A stretch of DNA of 64,000 nucleotides from Pseudoxanthomonas sp. (lineage in GTDB: Bacteria; Pseudomonadota; Gammaproteobacteria; Xanthomonadales; Xanthomonadaceae). The stretch is from the NCBI GenBank assembly GCA_017745195.1, contig JAGHZW010000111.1, positions 570-64,569 on the forward strand. Reading direction: 5' to 3'. Both the position numbers and the translations under genes were made by a program. Shown piece by piece: positions 27,028 to 35,558 of this stretch (position 1 is its first letter; every line of letters begins with the position of its first letter). A model generated the notes under the pieces. That model did not search any database. It was not told the DNA's origin and saw only the letters and a list, made by a program, of their open reading frames with translations.

Positions 27028-27693
27028 TCAGCGCAGCGTGGTGAGCCAGCGCTCGCCACGCGCATCGACCTGCAGCACCCGCGAGTCGGGCAGCCGTCGC
27101 GCCCGACCGCCTTCCAGCAGCTTCCGCAGCAGCGCGGCGCCGAGCGCGCCGGCCAGGTGGTCGCGCCGCTCGCTCCAGTCCAGGCAGGCCCTGCACAGTG
27201 GCCGCCGGGCTGAGCGCATTACCTCCAGATCGAAGCCGGCCTGCCGGCACCAGGCCTCGCCGGTGGCGGTCAGCTCCAACCCGTCCGCGCCGGCCAGGTG
27301 GCCGTGCTCCCGCATCGCCTGCAGCCAGGCCACCGCCAGCTCGCCGGCAAGGTGGTCGTAGCACACCCGCGCGCGGCGCAATCCAGGGTCGGCAGGACCG
27401 GCCCGACGCACCGGCCGGTCGGGCACGGCGCCCATCAGTGCCTCGATGGCGCGGGCGACTTCGGGCCCGGCCAGGCGGAAATAGCGGTGCCTGCCCTGCT
27501 GCGCGACTTCCACCAGGCCCGCCTTGAGCAGTCGCGACAGGTGGCTGCTCGCAGTCGAAGGCGACACGCCGCCGTCGAGGGCCAGTTCGCCCGCCGTGCG
27601 CGCCTGCCCTGCCATCAGCATGACCAGCATCCGGCTGCGCGCCGGATCGCCCAGCAGGGCGGCGACATGTGCGAGTTCGTGCGGCCCGGACAT
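27028..27693 (-). CDS. ArsR-family winged-helix transcriptional regulator
   Basis: A 221-residue regulator. The N-terminal ArsR/SmtB winged helix runs HELAHVAALLGDPARSRMLVML, then GELALDGGVSPSTASSHLSRL as the recognition helix, and HRYFRLAGPEVA as the wing. The C-terminal half is longer than in minimal ArsR proteins and has cysteines in ARVCYDH, EAWCRQAG and RPLCRACLDW, which could sense metal, thiol or oxidant. The start codon at 27693 lies inside a 26-bp inverted repeat, which also contains the AGGA ribosome binding site, pointing to autoregulation. It is divergent from an osmC-like gene across 74 bases, the likely target. Confidence 0.88.
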   Translation of the reverse strand: MSGPHELAHVAALLGDPARSRMLVMLMAGQARTAGELALDGGVSPSTASSHLSRLLKAGLVEVAQQGRHRYFRLAGPEVARAIEALMGAVPDRPVRRAGPADPGLRRARVCYDHLAGELAVAWLQAMREHGHLAGADGLELTATGEAWCRQAGFDLEVMRSARRPLCRACLDWSERRDHLAGALGAALLRKLLEGGRARRLPDSRVLQVDARGERWLTTLR

Positions 27694-27716
27694 GTTTCGA
27701 TCCTAGTCGAAGCATG
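27691..27716. promoter_or_regulatory. Operator-like inverted repeat between arsR-type gene and osmC-like gene
   Basis: CATGTTTCGA (27691-27700) and TCGAAGCATG (27707-27716) are inverted around TCCTAG, with one mismatched pair in ten. It covers the ArsR start codon and its AGGA ribosome binding site. The size and symmetry fit an ArsR-type dimer site; binding is inferred. Confidence 0.55.
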
Positions 27717-27767
27717 CCCTCGCCACGAGTGCCAGCCTGTGCATGGCCTCCACGACCGGTACCCGGC

Positions 27768-28262
27768 ATGCATTCCGCTCCGCTCCGCCACTACCGCGCA
27801 CGCGTGCACTGGACCGGCAGCACGGGCGAAGGCACGTCCCGTTACGACGCCTATTCGCGCGCTCACCGCATCCACGTCGACGGCAAACCATCGCTGGCGG
27901 GCAGCGCTGACCCGGCCTTCCGCGGCGACGCGACCCTGCACAATCCCGAAGACCTGTTCCTGGCCTCGGTGGCGGCGTGCCACATGCTGTTCTACCTGGC
28001 CCTGTGCGCACGCGAAGGACTGCGCGTGCTCGCCTACGAGGACGCCGCCGAAGGCGTGCTGGACGCGGACACGAACGGCCACGGGCGTTTCCGCGAAATC
28101 CAGCTGCGCCCGCGCGTGACCCTCGCCGCCGATGCGGATCCCGTGCGCGCCGTGGCACTGCACCAGGCCGCCCATGCGCGCTGCTTCATCGCCAATTCCT
28201 GCAGCGTGCCGGTGCGTTGCGATCCGGTCGTCGAGCCCATGGACGCAGGAGCCCGCGCATGA
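27768..28262 (+). CDS. OsmC/Ohr-family protein
   Basis: A 164-residue protein of the OsmC superfamily, thiol-dependent peroxidases that detoxify organic hydroperoxides. The two redox cysteines are seen in SVAACHMLFYLALCARE (followed by a helix) and in ARCFIANSCSVPV. The N-terminal YRARVHWTGSTGEGT and the LHNPEDLFLAS block also fit the family. The ATG at 27768 is chosen by the family N-terminus. It is divergent from the ArsR-type regulator and overlaps the following ACT gene as ATGA, so the pair is translationally coupled. Confidence 0.88.
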   Translation: MHSAPLRHYRARVHWTGSTGEGTSRYDAYSRAHRIHVDGKPSLAGSADPAFRGDATLHNPEDLFLASVAACHMLFYLALCAREGLRVLAYEDAAEGVLDADTNGHGRFREIQLRPRVTLAADADPVRAVALHQAAHARCFIANSCSVPVRCDPVVEPMDAGARA

Positions 28263-28654
28263 AGGACGTGGAGGTCGTGCTGGCGGATCGCCCCGGAGAA
28301 CTGGCACGCATGGCCGCTGCGCTCGGCGCGGCCGGGATCAGCATCGAAGGCGGTGGCGTGTGGAGCATCGATGGCCGCGCCGTGGCGCACTTCCTGTTCG
28401 ATGGCCCGGCACCGGTGTCACGCGTGCTGGCCGCCCAGGGCATGGAGGTGGTCGCCGAGCGCGAGGTCGTCGTCCTGCGCCTGGACCAGGCCCGTCCAGG
28501 CCAGCTTGGCGCAGCGGCCGGTGCGATGGCCGCGGCCGGCGTGAACATCCTCGCCCAGTACAGCGACCACGATCACCGGCTGGTGCTGGTGGTCGATGAC
28601 CTGGTGGCGGCGCGCGAAGTCGCAGCGGACTGGACCCGCGGCCGCGGGTCCTGA
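28259..28654 (+). CDS. Small protein with two tandem ACT domains
   Basis: A 131-residue protein. Residues 1-65 (MKDVEVVLADRPGELARMAAALGAAGISIEGG) form a typical ACT ligand-binding fold. Residues 68-131 form a second ACT-like unit (VVVLRLDQARPGQLGAAAGAMAAAGVN, then LVLVVDD). No enzyme domain is attached. Stand-alone double-ACT proteins usually bind amino acids or small ligands as regulators; no ligand is evident. The ATG overlaps the osmC-like stop by 4 bases. It is convergent with the ABC permease, 18 bases away. Confidence 0.8.
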   Translation: MKDVEVVLADRPGELARMAAALGAAGISIEGGGVWSIDGRAVAHFLFDGPAPVSRVLAAQGMEVVAEREVVVLRLDQARPGQLGAAAGAMAAAGVNILAQYSDHDHRLVLVVDDLVAAREVAADWTRGRGS

Positions 28655-28672
28655 ACGCACCGGGCTACGACG

Positions 28673-29761
28673 TCAATCCAGCCGCTTGCGGAAGCGCAGC
28701 ACCGCCGCGGTCATCATCACCGTGGCGAAGGCCAGCAGCGCCAGCACGTCGGGCCACAGCTCCCACAGGCCGGCGCCGCGCAGCATGATGCCGCGGACCA
28801 GGCGCATGAAGTGGGTCAGCGGCAGCACCTCGGCCAGCCACTGCGCCGGCCGCGGCATGCCTGAGAACGGGAACATGAAACCCGACAGCAGGATCGACGG
28901 CAGGAACACGAAGAACGTCATCTGCATCGCCTGGAACTGCGAGGCGGCGCGGGTGGAGATCATCAGCCCGAGCGAGAGGTTGGCCAGGATCAGCAGGCCG
29001 GCGGCGAGGTACACGTCGAACGGGCTGCCACCCAATGGCACCTGGAACAGCCACAGCCCCAGTCCCAGCACCACCGTGGTCTGGACCAGGCCGATGCCCA
29101 CGTAGGGCAGCACCTTGCCGACCATCAGCTCGAAGCTGCTGACCGGGCTGGCGATCAGCAGCTCCATGTTGCCGCGTTCGCGCTCGCGCACGATGGCCAC
29201 CGCGGTGAACAGGACCATGGTCATGGTCAGGATCACCCCGATCAGGCCCGGCACGATGTTCACCGCCGAACGTCGCTGCGGGTTGTAGAAGGCCACCACC
29301 GATATCGGCTGCTGCGCGCGCACGTTCACGCCGCCGCCATCCAGCGGCATCCGTGCCAGTTGCACCGCCGCGCTCTGCACCGCGTTGTCGCTGCCGTCGA
29401 CCAGGATCTGCACCGCCTCGCGCCCTTCCGCGCGACGCGCCTCGAAATCGGCCGGAATGACCACGCCGATGCTGATCCGGCCGCGGCGCATCGCTTCCAG
29501 CAGTTCCTGCGGCGTGTGCACGTCGAGTACCGGCCGGACCACGCCGCTGGCGATGATGTCCATGGTCAGCGCGCGCGAGGCCGAGGTCCGCGCCTGGTCG
29601 GCGAATCCGGCCGACAGGTCGCGCAGGTTGGTGTTGATCGCATAGCCGAACAGCAGCAGCTGCACCACCGGGATGCCGACGATCATCGCCAGGGTGATCC
29701 GGTCGCGGCGCATTTGCCGCAGCTCCTTGACCATCACCGCCAGCAGCCGGCCCGCCTTCAT
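28673..29761 (-). CDS. ABC-2 type transporter permease
   Basis: A 362-residue inner-membrane permease. The N-terminus MKAGRLLAVMVKELRQMRRDRITLAMIVGIPVVQ is the classic ABC-2 (YhhJ/YbhR) start with one TM, followed by a large extracytoplasmic domain, then about five TM segments ending in a basic tail. ISVVAFYNPQRRSAVNIVPGLIG and ERERGNMELLIASPV are conserved ABC-2 blocks. It forms an export unit with the ATPase and the HlyD-like lipoprotein, likely for toxic compounds. The start overlaps the ATPase stop as ATGA. Only one permease is present, whereas ybhGFSR-type systems have two. Confidence 0.9.
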   Translation of the reverse strand: MKAGRLLAVMVKELRQMRRDRITLAMIVGIPVVQLLLFGYAINTNLRDLSAGFADQARTSASRALTMDIIASGVVRPVLDVHTPQELLEAMRRGRISIGVVIPADFEARRAEGREAVQILVDGSDNAVQSAAVQLARMPLDGGGVNVRAQQPISVVAFYNPQRRSAVNIVPGLIGVILTMTMVLFTAVAIVRERERGNMELLIASPVSSFELMVGKVLPYVGIGLVQTTVVLGLGLWLFQVPLGGSPFDVYLAAGLLILANLSLGLMISTRAASQFQAMQMTFFVFLPSILLSGFMFPFSGMPRPAQWLAEVLPLTHFMRLVRGIMLRGAGLWELWPDVLALLAFATVMMTAAVLRFRKRLD

Positions 29762-30729
29762 GCCGCCGCGTCCTCGCGGTGCAGGCCCTGGGTGGCGGCG
29801 ACGAACACGTCCTCCAGGTTGGCCCGTACCGGCGCCACCGATGCCTGCACGCCGGCGCGGGCGAGCGCGTCGTCGACCGAAACAGTCGAGCCGGCCGCGT
29901 CCAGCAGCACCCGCAGCTGGTTGCCGATCTGGGCCACGCTGGCGATTCCAGGCGCGCCGTCCAGCGCCTGCTGCGCGCGGCGCGGTGCGGCCGCCTCGAC
30001 CAGCAGCGCGCGCCCTTCCAGCGCATCGGCCAGTCCGGCCGGGGTGCCGTCGGCCACCAGCGCGCCGCGGTCGAGGATGGCGATGCGGTGGCAGCGCTCG
30101 GCCTCGTCCATGTAGTGCGTGGACACCAGCAGCGTGGTGCCGGCATCGGCCAGCTCGAAGAGTTTTTCCCAGAAGTCGCGGCGCGATTCCGGATCGACCG
30201 CGCTGGTCGGTTCGTCGAGGAACAGCAGTTCGGGCTGGTGGATCACCGCGCCCGCCAGGGCCAGACGCTGGCGCTGGCCGCCGCTGAGCGTACCGGCCAT
30301 CTGCTTCTGCCGGTCGCCGAAGCGGTAGCGCTCGACCAGGTCGTCGATCCGCGCGCGCGCGGCCTGCCGCGACAGGCCGTAGATCGCAGCGAGGAATTCC
30401 AGGTTCTCGCGCACCGTCAGGTCCTCGAACAGCGAGAACTTCTGCGTCATGTAGCCGATCCGCGTGCGCAGCAGTTCAGCCTGTTCGGGAATGCGCAGGC
30501 CGAGTACGTCGATCTCGCCGGCGGTGGGCGTGAGCAGGCCGCAGAGCATGCGGATGGTGGTCGACTTGCCCGAGCCGTTCGGGCCGAGGAAGCCGTACAC
30601 GGCCTGGCGCGGCACGTCGAGGTCGACGTTGTCCACCGCCACCAGCGCGCCGAAGCGGCGGGTCAGCCCGCGCACCCGGATCGCCAGCGGTTCGCCGGTA
30701 GCAGCGGCAGTAGCGTCAGTCGCGGGCAT
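29758..30729 (-). CDS. ABC transporter ATP-binding protein
   Basis: A 323-residue ATPase. Walker A GPNGSGKSTT, the Q-loop YMTQKFSLFEDLTVRENLEF, the ABC signature LSGGQRQRL, Walker B LLFLDEPTSAVDPESR and the H-loop STHYMDEAERC are all intact. A C-terminal extension (about residues 225-323) is typical of DrrA/YbhF-like export ATPases. It overlaps the HlyD gene by 14 bases upstream and the permease by 4 downstream, giving one coupled operon. Confidence 0.94.
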   Translation of the reverse strand: MPATDATAAATGEPLAIRVRGLTRRFGALVAVDNVDLDVPRQAVYGFLGPNGSGKSTTIRMLCGLLTPTAGEIDVLGLRIPEQAELLRTRIGYMTQKFSLFEDLTVRENLEFLAAIYGLSRQAARARIDDLVERYRFGDRQKQMAGTLSGGQRQRLALAGAVIHQPELLFLDEPTSAVDPESRRDFWEKLFELADAGTTLLVSTHYMDEAERCHRIAILDRGALVADGTPAGLADALEGRALLVEAAAPRRAQQALDGAPGIASVAQIGNQLRVLLDAAGSTVSVDDALARAGVQASVAPVRANLEDVFVAATQGLHREDAAA

Positions 30730-31672
30730 CGAAGCGCACCTCCACCGGCACGCCCGGCGGCAGCTCCGCGGCAGCCGGCTCCAACGCGACCTCGGCCAGG
30801 TAGCTCAGGCGCTCGGCGTCCTGGCCGGTCAGCGCGAAGTACGGGGTGAACACCGGTTCGCTGCGGATCATCCGCACCCGGCCCGGGTAGGCCTGCTCGT
30901 GCCCGGCGACATGCACCTGCGCGCGGTCGCCGACCTTGACCTGCGCGCGCAGCGCCTGCGGCACGTAGATGCGCGCGTACGGCGCCTCGCCGACCAGCAG
31001 CACCGCCAGCGGCGCACCCACCGGTGCCTGGTCGCCGGTCTTGTACGGCAGGCTGTCGACGCGGCCGGCGCGTGGCGCGACCACGTCGAGCTTGCGCAGC
31101 GTCACCGCGCGCGCCTGCGCCTGCGCTTCGGCCGCGGCGAGCGCGGCGGCGCCCTGCGCGACCTGCTCGACGCGGGTGCCGCGTTCGAGCTCCAGCAGCG
31201 CGGCCTCGGCCTGGCGCGCCTGCGCCGCCGCACTGGACGCATCGGCGCGCGCGCGGTCGACGACCGCCTCGGCGACCAGTTGGCGCGTGCCCAGCGGGCG
31301 CAGGCGCTCGTAGTAGGCCTGCGCATCCCGGGCCAGGACCTGCGCACTGGCGAGGTTGGCGCGGGCCTGGGCGATGTCTTCCTCGCGCGGACCGGTGCGC
31401 AGTTCCTGCAGCGCTTCGCCCCGCTGCTGCGCCTGCGCCTGCAGTGCGGCCAGTTCGGCCTGGCCAGTGGCCGGCTCCAGCTGCAGCAGTGGCGCGCCTT
31501 CGGCGACCTGGTCGCCTTCGCGCACGTCGGTGCGCAGGATGCGCTCGGCCGCCGGCGCAGGCAGGGTCACCCGATCCCACTCCAGGGTGCCCAGCGCCTG
31601 CGGAGGCTGGCGGCCGCACGCGGCCAGCAGCAGGCAGGCGGCGAGCAGGACGGCGAGGTTCGGTTCACGCAT
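30716..31672 (-). CDS. HlyD-family periplasmic adaptor lipoprotein of the ABC exporter
   Basis: A 318-residue membrane-fusion protein. A lipoprotein signal ends LLLAACG (lipobox LAAC, Cys19). Biotinyl-lipoyl-like halves are visible in VREGDQVAEGAPLLQLEP and in VVAPRAGRVDSLPYKTGDQAPVGAPL. They flank a long alanine/glutamine-rich coiled coil (about residues 65-190) with repeats such as LAAAEAQAQARAVTL. This adaptor links the ABC pair to an outer-membrane channel. The ATG at 31672 overlaps the TetR gene by 8 bases. Confidence 0.9.
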   Translation of the reverse strand: MREPNLAVLLAACLLLAACGRQPPQALGTLEWDRVTLPAPAAERILRTDVREGDQVAEGAPLLQLEPATGQAELAALQAQAQQRGEALQELRTGPREEDIAQARANLASAQVLARDAQAYYERLRPLGTRQLVAEAVVDRARADASSAAAQARQAEAALLELERGTRVEQVAQGAAALAAAEAQAQARAVTLRKLDVVAPRAGRVDSLPYKTGDQAPVGAPLAVLLVGEAPYARIYVPQALRAQVKVGDRAQVHVAGHEQAYPGRVRMIRSEPVFTPYFALTGQDAERLSYLAEVALEPAAAELPPGVPVEVRFDARD

Positions 31673-32369
31673 GGCGCAGCTCCAGTCCGCGGTCCAGCAG
31701 GGCCAGAGCATGGCGCCGGAGGTCGTCCACGCCGAGGTCGCCGGCATCGAATATCTGCCGCCAGATCGGCGCCCCCGCCGCGGGGAACAGGGTCAGCCCG
31801 ATCAGCGACACCATCAGCAGGCGCGGATCCAGCGTCGGGTTGAGTTCGCCACGCGCCTGCGCGGCGGCAAAGCGCTGCGACATCAGCACGGCGATGCCGG
31901 GCGCGATGCGTTCGGTCAGCAGGCCGCGCAACGCGCCGCCTTCGCTGACCACCTCGCGCACCCACAAGGCGGGCAACCACGGATGGCTCGCCACGATCCG
32001 GGCCATGCCGTCGACGAAGGCCGACACCAGCGCGCCGACATCGTCGCCGGCGTGTTCCACCGCCTCGCGCAGCGGCACCAGCGCCGGCAGCAGCCGCTCG
32101 GCCACCACCGCATCGAGCAGCTGGCGGCCATCGCCGAAGTAATAGTGCAGGAGTGCCGGCGTCACCCCGGCATGGCGGGCGATGTCGCGCAGCGAGGTGG
32201 CCATGATGCCGCGGGCGGTGTAGCACGCCAGCGCGGCATCGAGCAGGCGCGGCCGCAGGTCGGGCGCGTCCGCGCCAGGCCTGCCGCGGCCACGACGCGG
32301 TGCGCGCGCCTGCGCCGCGCCGGCGGCGGCGGGTTTCCTGCGGTTCGCCGGGGGCGTCTGCCGGGCCAT
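31665..32369 (-). CDS. TetR-family transcriptional regulator of the ABC export operon
   Basis: A 234-residue repressor-like protein. After a basic, low-complexity N-terminus, the TetR helix-turn-helix is seen in LLDAALACYTARGIMATSLRDIARHAGVTPALLHYYFGDG, about residues 41-80. The C-terminal ligand-binding half ends in FDAGDLGVDDLRRHALALLDRGLELRHA. It is the first gene of an operon with HlyD, ATPase and permease, so it probably controls its own exporter. An AT-rich palindrome sits right upstream at 32379-32394. Confidence 0.9.
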   Translation of the reverse strand: MARQTPPANRRKPAAAGAAQARAPRRGRGRPGADAPDLRPRLLDAALACYTARGIMATSLRDIARHAGVTPALLHYYFGDGRQLLDAVVAERLLPALVPLREAVEHAGDDVGALVSAFVDGMARIVASHPWLPALWVREVVSEGGALRGLLTERIAPGIAVLMSQRFAAAQARGELNPTLDPRLLMVSLIGLTLFPAAGAPIWRQIFDAGDLGVDDLRRHALALLDRGLELRHA

Positions 32370-32378
32370 GGGCCCTAT

Positions 32379-32394
32379 TTAATCCCATGATTAA
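32379..32394. promoter_or_regulatory. Candidate TetR operator upstream of the ABC export operon
   Basis: TTAATC-CCAT-GATTAA is a perfect 6-bp inverted repeat, 10 bases before the TetR start. It sits in a strikingly AT-rich patch (32377-32400) within GC-rich surroundings, where a -10 element could also lie. Function is inferred from position. Confidence 0.5.
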
Positions 32395-32501
32395 TTAAAA
32401 GCAAGCACCCGCGCCCGACTTCCGACTGGCCGCACGCGGATCGGCGCGCTACGCTTTCTTTCCCCCTTCCGGACCCGCCGCACGACCCACGCGTGCGCCC
32501 C

Positions 32502-33485
32502 ATGCCCGCTCCCGCCCACCGCGATTTCACTCTTGAACCTTCCGACACCGAACGCCTGGCCAATCTCGCCGGACCGTTCGACGGACACCTGCGCCAGATC
32601 GAGCTGCGTCTGGGCGTGGAGATCGCCAACCGCGGCAACGTGTTCCGGGTCAGCGGGCCGGAGGATGCCGTCGCCAGCGCCGAGCACCTGCTGCGCGCGC
32701 TCTACGCCGAGTCCGGCGAGACCACCTTCGACAGCCACGCCATCCACCTGCGCCTGAACGAAGCCAACGTCGACCACCTCGACGACGAAGGCTTCCAGCC
32801 GCAGGAAGTGTCGGTGCGCGTGCGCCGCGGCACCATCCGCGGCCGCGGCGCCAACCAGGCGCGCTACCTGCACGCCATCGCCACCCACGACATCAACTTC
32901 GGCATCGGCCCGGCCGGCACCGGCAAGACCTTCCTGGCCGTGGCCATGGCGGTGGACGCGCTCAACGAATCGCGGGTGCAGCGGCTGGTGCTGGTGCGCC
33001 CGGCGGTGGAGGCCGGCGAGAAGCTCGGCTTCCTGCCCGGCGACCTGACCCAGAAGGTCGACCCGTACCTGCGCCCGCTGTACGACGCGCTGTACGAAAT
33101 GCTCGGCGTGGAGAAGGTGGTCAAGCTGCTGGAGAAGAACGTCATCGAGATCGCGCCGCTGGCCTACATGCGCGGGCGCACGCTCAACGACGCGTTCGTG
33201 ATCCTGGACGAGGCGCAGAACACCACCATCGAGCAGATGAAGATGTTCCTGACCCGGCTGGGCTTCGGCTCCACCGCGGTGGTGACCGGCGACATGACCC
33301 AGGTCGACCTGCCCAAGCACGTCAGGTCCGGCCTGCGCGATGCGATCGACGTGCTGCGCGACGTCGAAGGCGTAAGCTTCACCTTCTTCGAATCGCGCGA
33401 CGTGGTCCGCCATCCGCTGGTGGCGAAGATCGTCAGCGCCTACGACCGCCGCGACGCGCAGGACAGGGAGACCGGACCGGCATGA
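32502..33485 (+). CDS. PhoH-like ATPase (YbeZ)
   Basis: A 327-residue cytosolic NTPase. An N-terminal KH-like region ([22 protein letters not shown]) precedes a PhoH domain with Walker A GPAGTGKT, the block [22 protein letters not shown], Walker B VILDEAQN and sensor [11 protein letters not shown]. YbeZ works with the RNase YbeY in rRNA and ribosome quality control, and the genes are adjacent here as usual. The ATG at 32502 is used; a GTG at 32493 is possible. It is divergent from the TetR gene. Confidence 0.93.
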   Translation: MPAPAHRDFTLEPSDTERLANLAGPFDGHLRQIELRLGVEIANRGNVFRVSGPEDAVASAEHLLRALYAESGETTFDSHAIHLRLNEANVDHLDDEGFQPQEVSVRVRRGTIRGRGANQARYLHAIATHDINFGIGPAGTGKTFLAVAMAVDALNESRVQRLVLVRPAVEAGEKLGFLPGDLTQKVDPYLRPLYDALYEMLGVEKVVKLLEKNVIEIAPLAYMRGRTLNDAFVILDEAQNTTIEQMKMFLTRLGFGSTAVVTGDMTQVDLPKHVRSGLRDAIDVLRDVEGVSFTFFESRDVVRHPLVAKIVSAYDRRDAQDRETGPA

Positions 33486-33525
33486 ACAGCCACGCCGCAC
33501 GGATCGCAACATGCCGGAGCACGCC

Positions 33526-33996
33526 ATGACCAAGGGCCCCGTCCGCCTCGATGTCTCGATCAGCTATGCGGTGCCGCGGACCGGCGTGCCGTCCGCGGTC
33601 AGCTTCCGCAAGTGGGTCGCCGCGGCACTGAAGAGCCGGATCCGCGAGGCCGACCTGGCGATCCGGATCGTGGATGCACGCGAAGGACGCGCGCTCAACC
33701 GCCACTACCGCGGCAAGGACTACGCGACCAACGTGCTCAGCTTCCCGGCCGACCTGCCCGAAGGGGTGAAGATGCCACTGCTGGGCGACCTGGTGATCTG
33801 CGCGCCGGTGGTGGCCCGCGAGGCGAAGGAGCAGCGCAAGCCATCGCAGGCGCATTACGCGCACCTGACCGTGCACGGCGTGCTGCACCTGCTCGGCTGG
33901 GACCACGAGGACGACAAGGAAGCCGAGGCGATGGAACAGCTCGAACGCGAGATCCTCGCCGGCCTCGGCCTGCCCGACCCCTATGCGGAGGAATGA
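33526..33996 (+). CDS. ybeY: Endoribonuclease YbeY
   Basis: A 156-residue metal-dependent endoribonuclease involved in 16S rRNA 3'-end maturation and 70S ribosome quality control. The zinc motif [11 protein letters not shown] (H-x3-H-x5-H) is intact, preceded by [16 protein letters not shown], which is also conserved. The ATG at 33526 has GGAG 6 bases before it; an upstream ATG at 33511 would add five residues. It follows phoH by 40 bases and precedes a short secreted unknown protein. Confidence 0.95.
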   Translation: MTKGPVRLDVSISYAVPRTGVPSAVSFRKWVAAALKSRIREADLAIRIVDAREGRALNRHYRGKDYATNVLSFPADLPEGVKMPLLGDLVICAPVVAREAKEQRKPSQAHYAHLTVHGVLHLLGWDHEDDKEAEAMEQLEREILAGLGLPDPYAEE

Positions 33997-34003
33997 CCCG
34001 TCC

Positions 34004-34633
34004 ATGCTGCGCTCCACCTCGTTTCGCCGCGTCCGTTCCGCCCCCGTGCTGCTGGCTTTGGCCCTGGCCACCGTGACCACCCATGCGCAGGCTGCTGACG
34101 CGACCACCCCGGGCGCGCCGCCGGACCTGTCGGCGCTGATCGAATGCCGGCTCGGCCATGCCGACTTCATGGCCTACATGAAGATGCTGGTCGATCCGCT
34201 GAAAGCCGTCGCGATGGGCTGGCGGCCGCAGCCGCAGGTCAACCCGTTCATGGTCGAGTACCGGCTGAATTCGCCGGTGAGCGTGTTCGGCCGGCAGACC
34301 GACCACATCGCCTTCGCCGGCGACGGCGTGGTCGCCTTGCTCGACCTGGCCGACCCGCACGTGCTGGCGCGCGAACTGCAGCTGGAAACCGGCGTGGACA
34401 CGCCGCAGAAGATGATCTTCGGCCGCGAAGCGCGCGCCAGCGAAGTCACCGGCCCCGACGGCCGCGCCGGCTGGATCGAAACGGCGGTGATCAACGTTTC
34501 CAACGTGGACTCGCACCCGGGCAAGACCCTGGCCGGCTGCAGCTACAGCCTCGATCCGCCCGAACCGGCCGAACCCGCGGCGCCGGGCACGGAAACCGCC
34601 GCGCCCTCGCCCGCCGGCGCCCAACCGCGCTAG
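34004..34633 (+). CDS. Secreted protein of unknown function between ybeY and corC
   Basis: A 209-residue protein with a likely signal peptide (MLRSTSFRRVRSAPVLLALALATVTTHAQA). The mature part (about 180 residues) contains ALIECRLGHADFMAYM, PVSVFGRQTDHIAFAGDGVVALLD and TLAGCSYSLD, with two cysteines that could form a disulfide. The C-terminal 30 residues are Pro/Glu/Ala-rich. I do not recognise a family. It starts 7 bases after ybeY, using GGAGGA as ribosome binding site, and sits inside an otherwise conserved phoH-ybeY-corC string. Confidence 0.7.
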   Translation: MLRSTSFRRVRSAPVLLALALATVTTHAQAADATTPGAPPDLSALIECRLGHADFMAYMKMLVDPLKAVAMGWRPQPQVNPFMVEYRLNSPVSVFGRQTDHIAFAGDGVVALLDLADPHVLARELQLETGVDTPQKMIFGREARASEVTGPDGRAGWIETAVINVSNVDSHPGKTLAGCSYSLDPPEPAEPAAPGTETAAPSPAGAQPR

Positions 34634-34676
34634 ACTGCCGGCAACGCCCTGTTCCCGGGCGCGCACACTCCCACGA

Positions 34677-35558
34677 ATGTCCGAAGACGACAGTAGTCGC
34701 ACCGCGCCGGAGCCCCACGAACGCCGGCGCTCCTGGCTGGAGCGGATCAGTTCCGCGTTTTCCGGCGAACCCGATACGCGCGAAGACCTGGTCGCGATCA
34801 TCCGCGACGCGCAGGCCGACGGCCTGATCGATGCCGATACCCAGCGCATGATGGAAGGCGCGCTGTCGGTGTCGGAGCTGACCGTGGGCGACGTGATGGT
34901 CTCGCGCTCGCAGATGGTCTCGCTGCCCGCCAACGCGCGCTTCCTCGACCTGATGAAGCAGGTGGTCGAGTCCGGCCATTCGCGCTTCCCGGTGCACGGC
35001 GAGGACCGCGACGAGATCCTCGGCGTGCTGCTGGCCAAGGACCTGCTCCGCGGCGTGGTCGCCGACCACGGCCCTGGCGACATCCACGCGCTGCTGCGCC
35101 CGGCCGTGCTGATCCCCGAGTCGAAGAAGCTCAACCTGCTGCTCAAGGAATTCCGGCTCTCGCACAACCACATGGCGATCGTGGTCGACGAGTACGGCGG
35201 CGTGGCCGGGCTGGTCACGATCGAGGACGTGCTCGAGCAGATCGTCGGCGAAATCGACGACGAACACGACGAAACCATCGACCCCGCCAAGCTGATCGCC
35301 GCCCAGGCCGACGGCCAGTACGTGGTCGACGCGCTCACCCCGATCGGCGACTTCAACGAGCGCTTCGGCGCCAGCTTCTCCGACGACGAATACGACACCA
35401 TCGGCGGCCTGGTCACCGAGGCGATCGGCCACCTGCCGGAGACCGGCGAGGAGCTGACCCTGGACCGCTTCGCGTTCCGGGTGATCCGCGCCGACGCGCG
35501 CCGCGTGCGCGCGTTCCAGGTCGCGGTGCTGGCGCCGGACCCGCAGGACGCCGGCTGA
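34677..35558 (+). CDS. corC: CorC/HlyC-family CBS-domain protein (YbeX)
   Basis: A 293-residue cytosolic protein. The N-terminus ends in MMEGALSVSELTVGDVMVSRSQM, the start of the paired CBS domains (to about residue 190: FPVHGEDRDEILGVLLAKDLL and NHMAIVVDEYGGVAGLVTIEDVLEQIVGEIDDE). A C-terminal CorC_HlyC transporter-associated domain follows (YVVDALTPIGDFNERFG to RFAFRVIRADARRV). CorC is linked to Mg/Co efflux and membrane or ribosome stress. It ends in a TGATG overlap with the DUF4105 gene. Confidence 0.94.
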   Translation: MSEDDSSRTAPEPHERRRSWLERISSAFSGEPDTREDLVAIIRDAQADGLIDADTQRMMEGALSVSELTVGDVMVSRSQMVSLPANARFLDLMKQVVESGHSRFPVHGEDRDEILGVLLAKDLLRGVVADHGPGDIHALLRPAVLIPESKKLNLLLKEFRLSHNHMAIVVDEYGGVAGLVTIEDVLEQIVGEIDDEHDETIDPAKLIAAQADGQYVVDALTPIGDFNERFGASFSDDEYDTIGGLVTEAIGHLPETGEELTLDRFAFRVIRADARRVRAFQVAVLAPDPQDAG

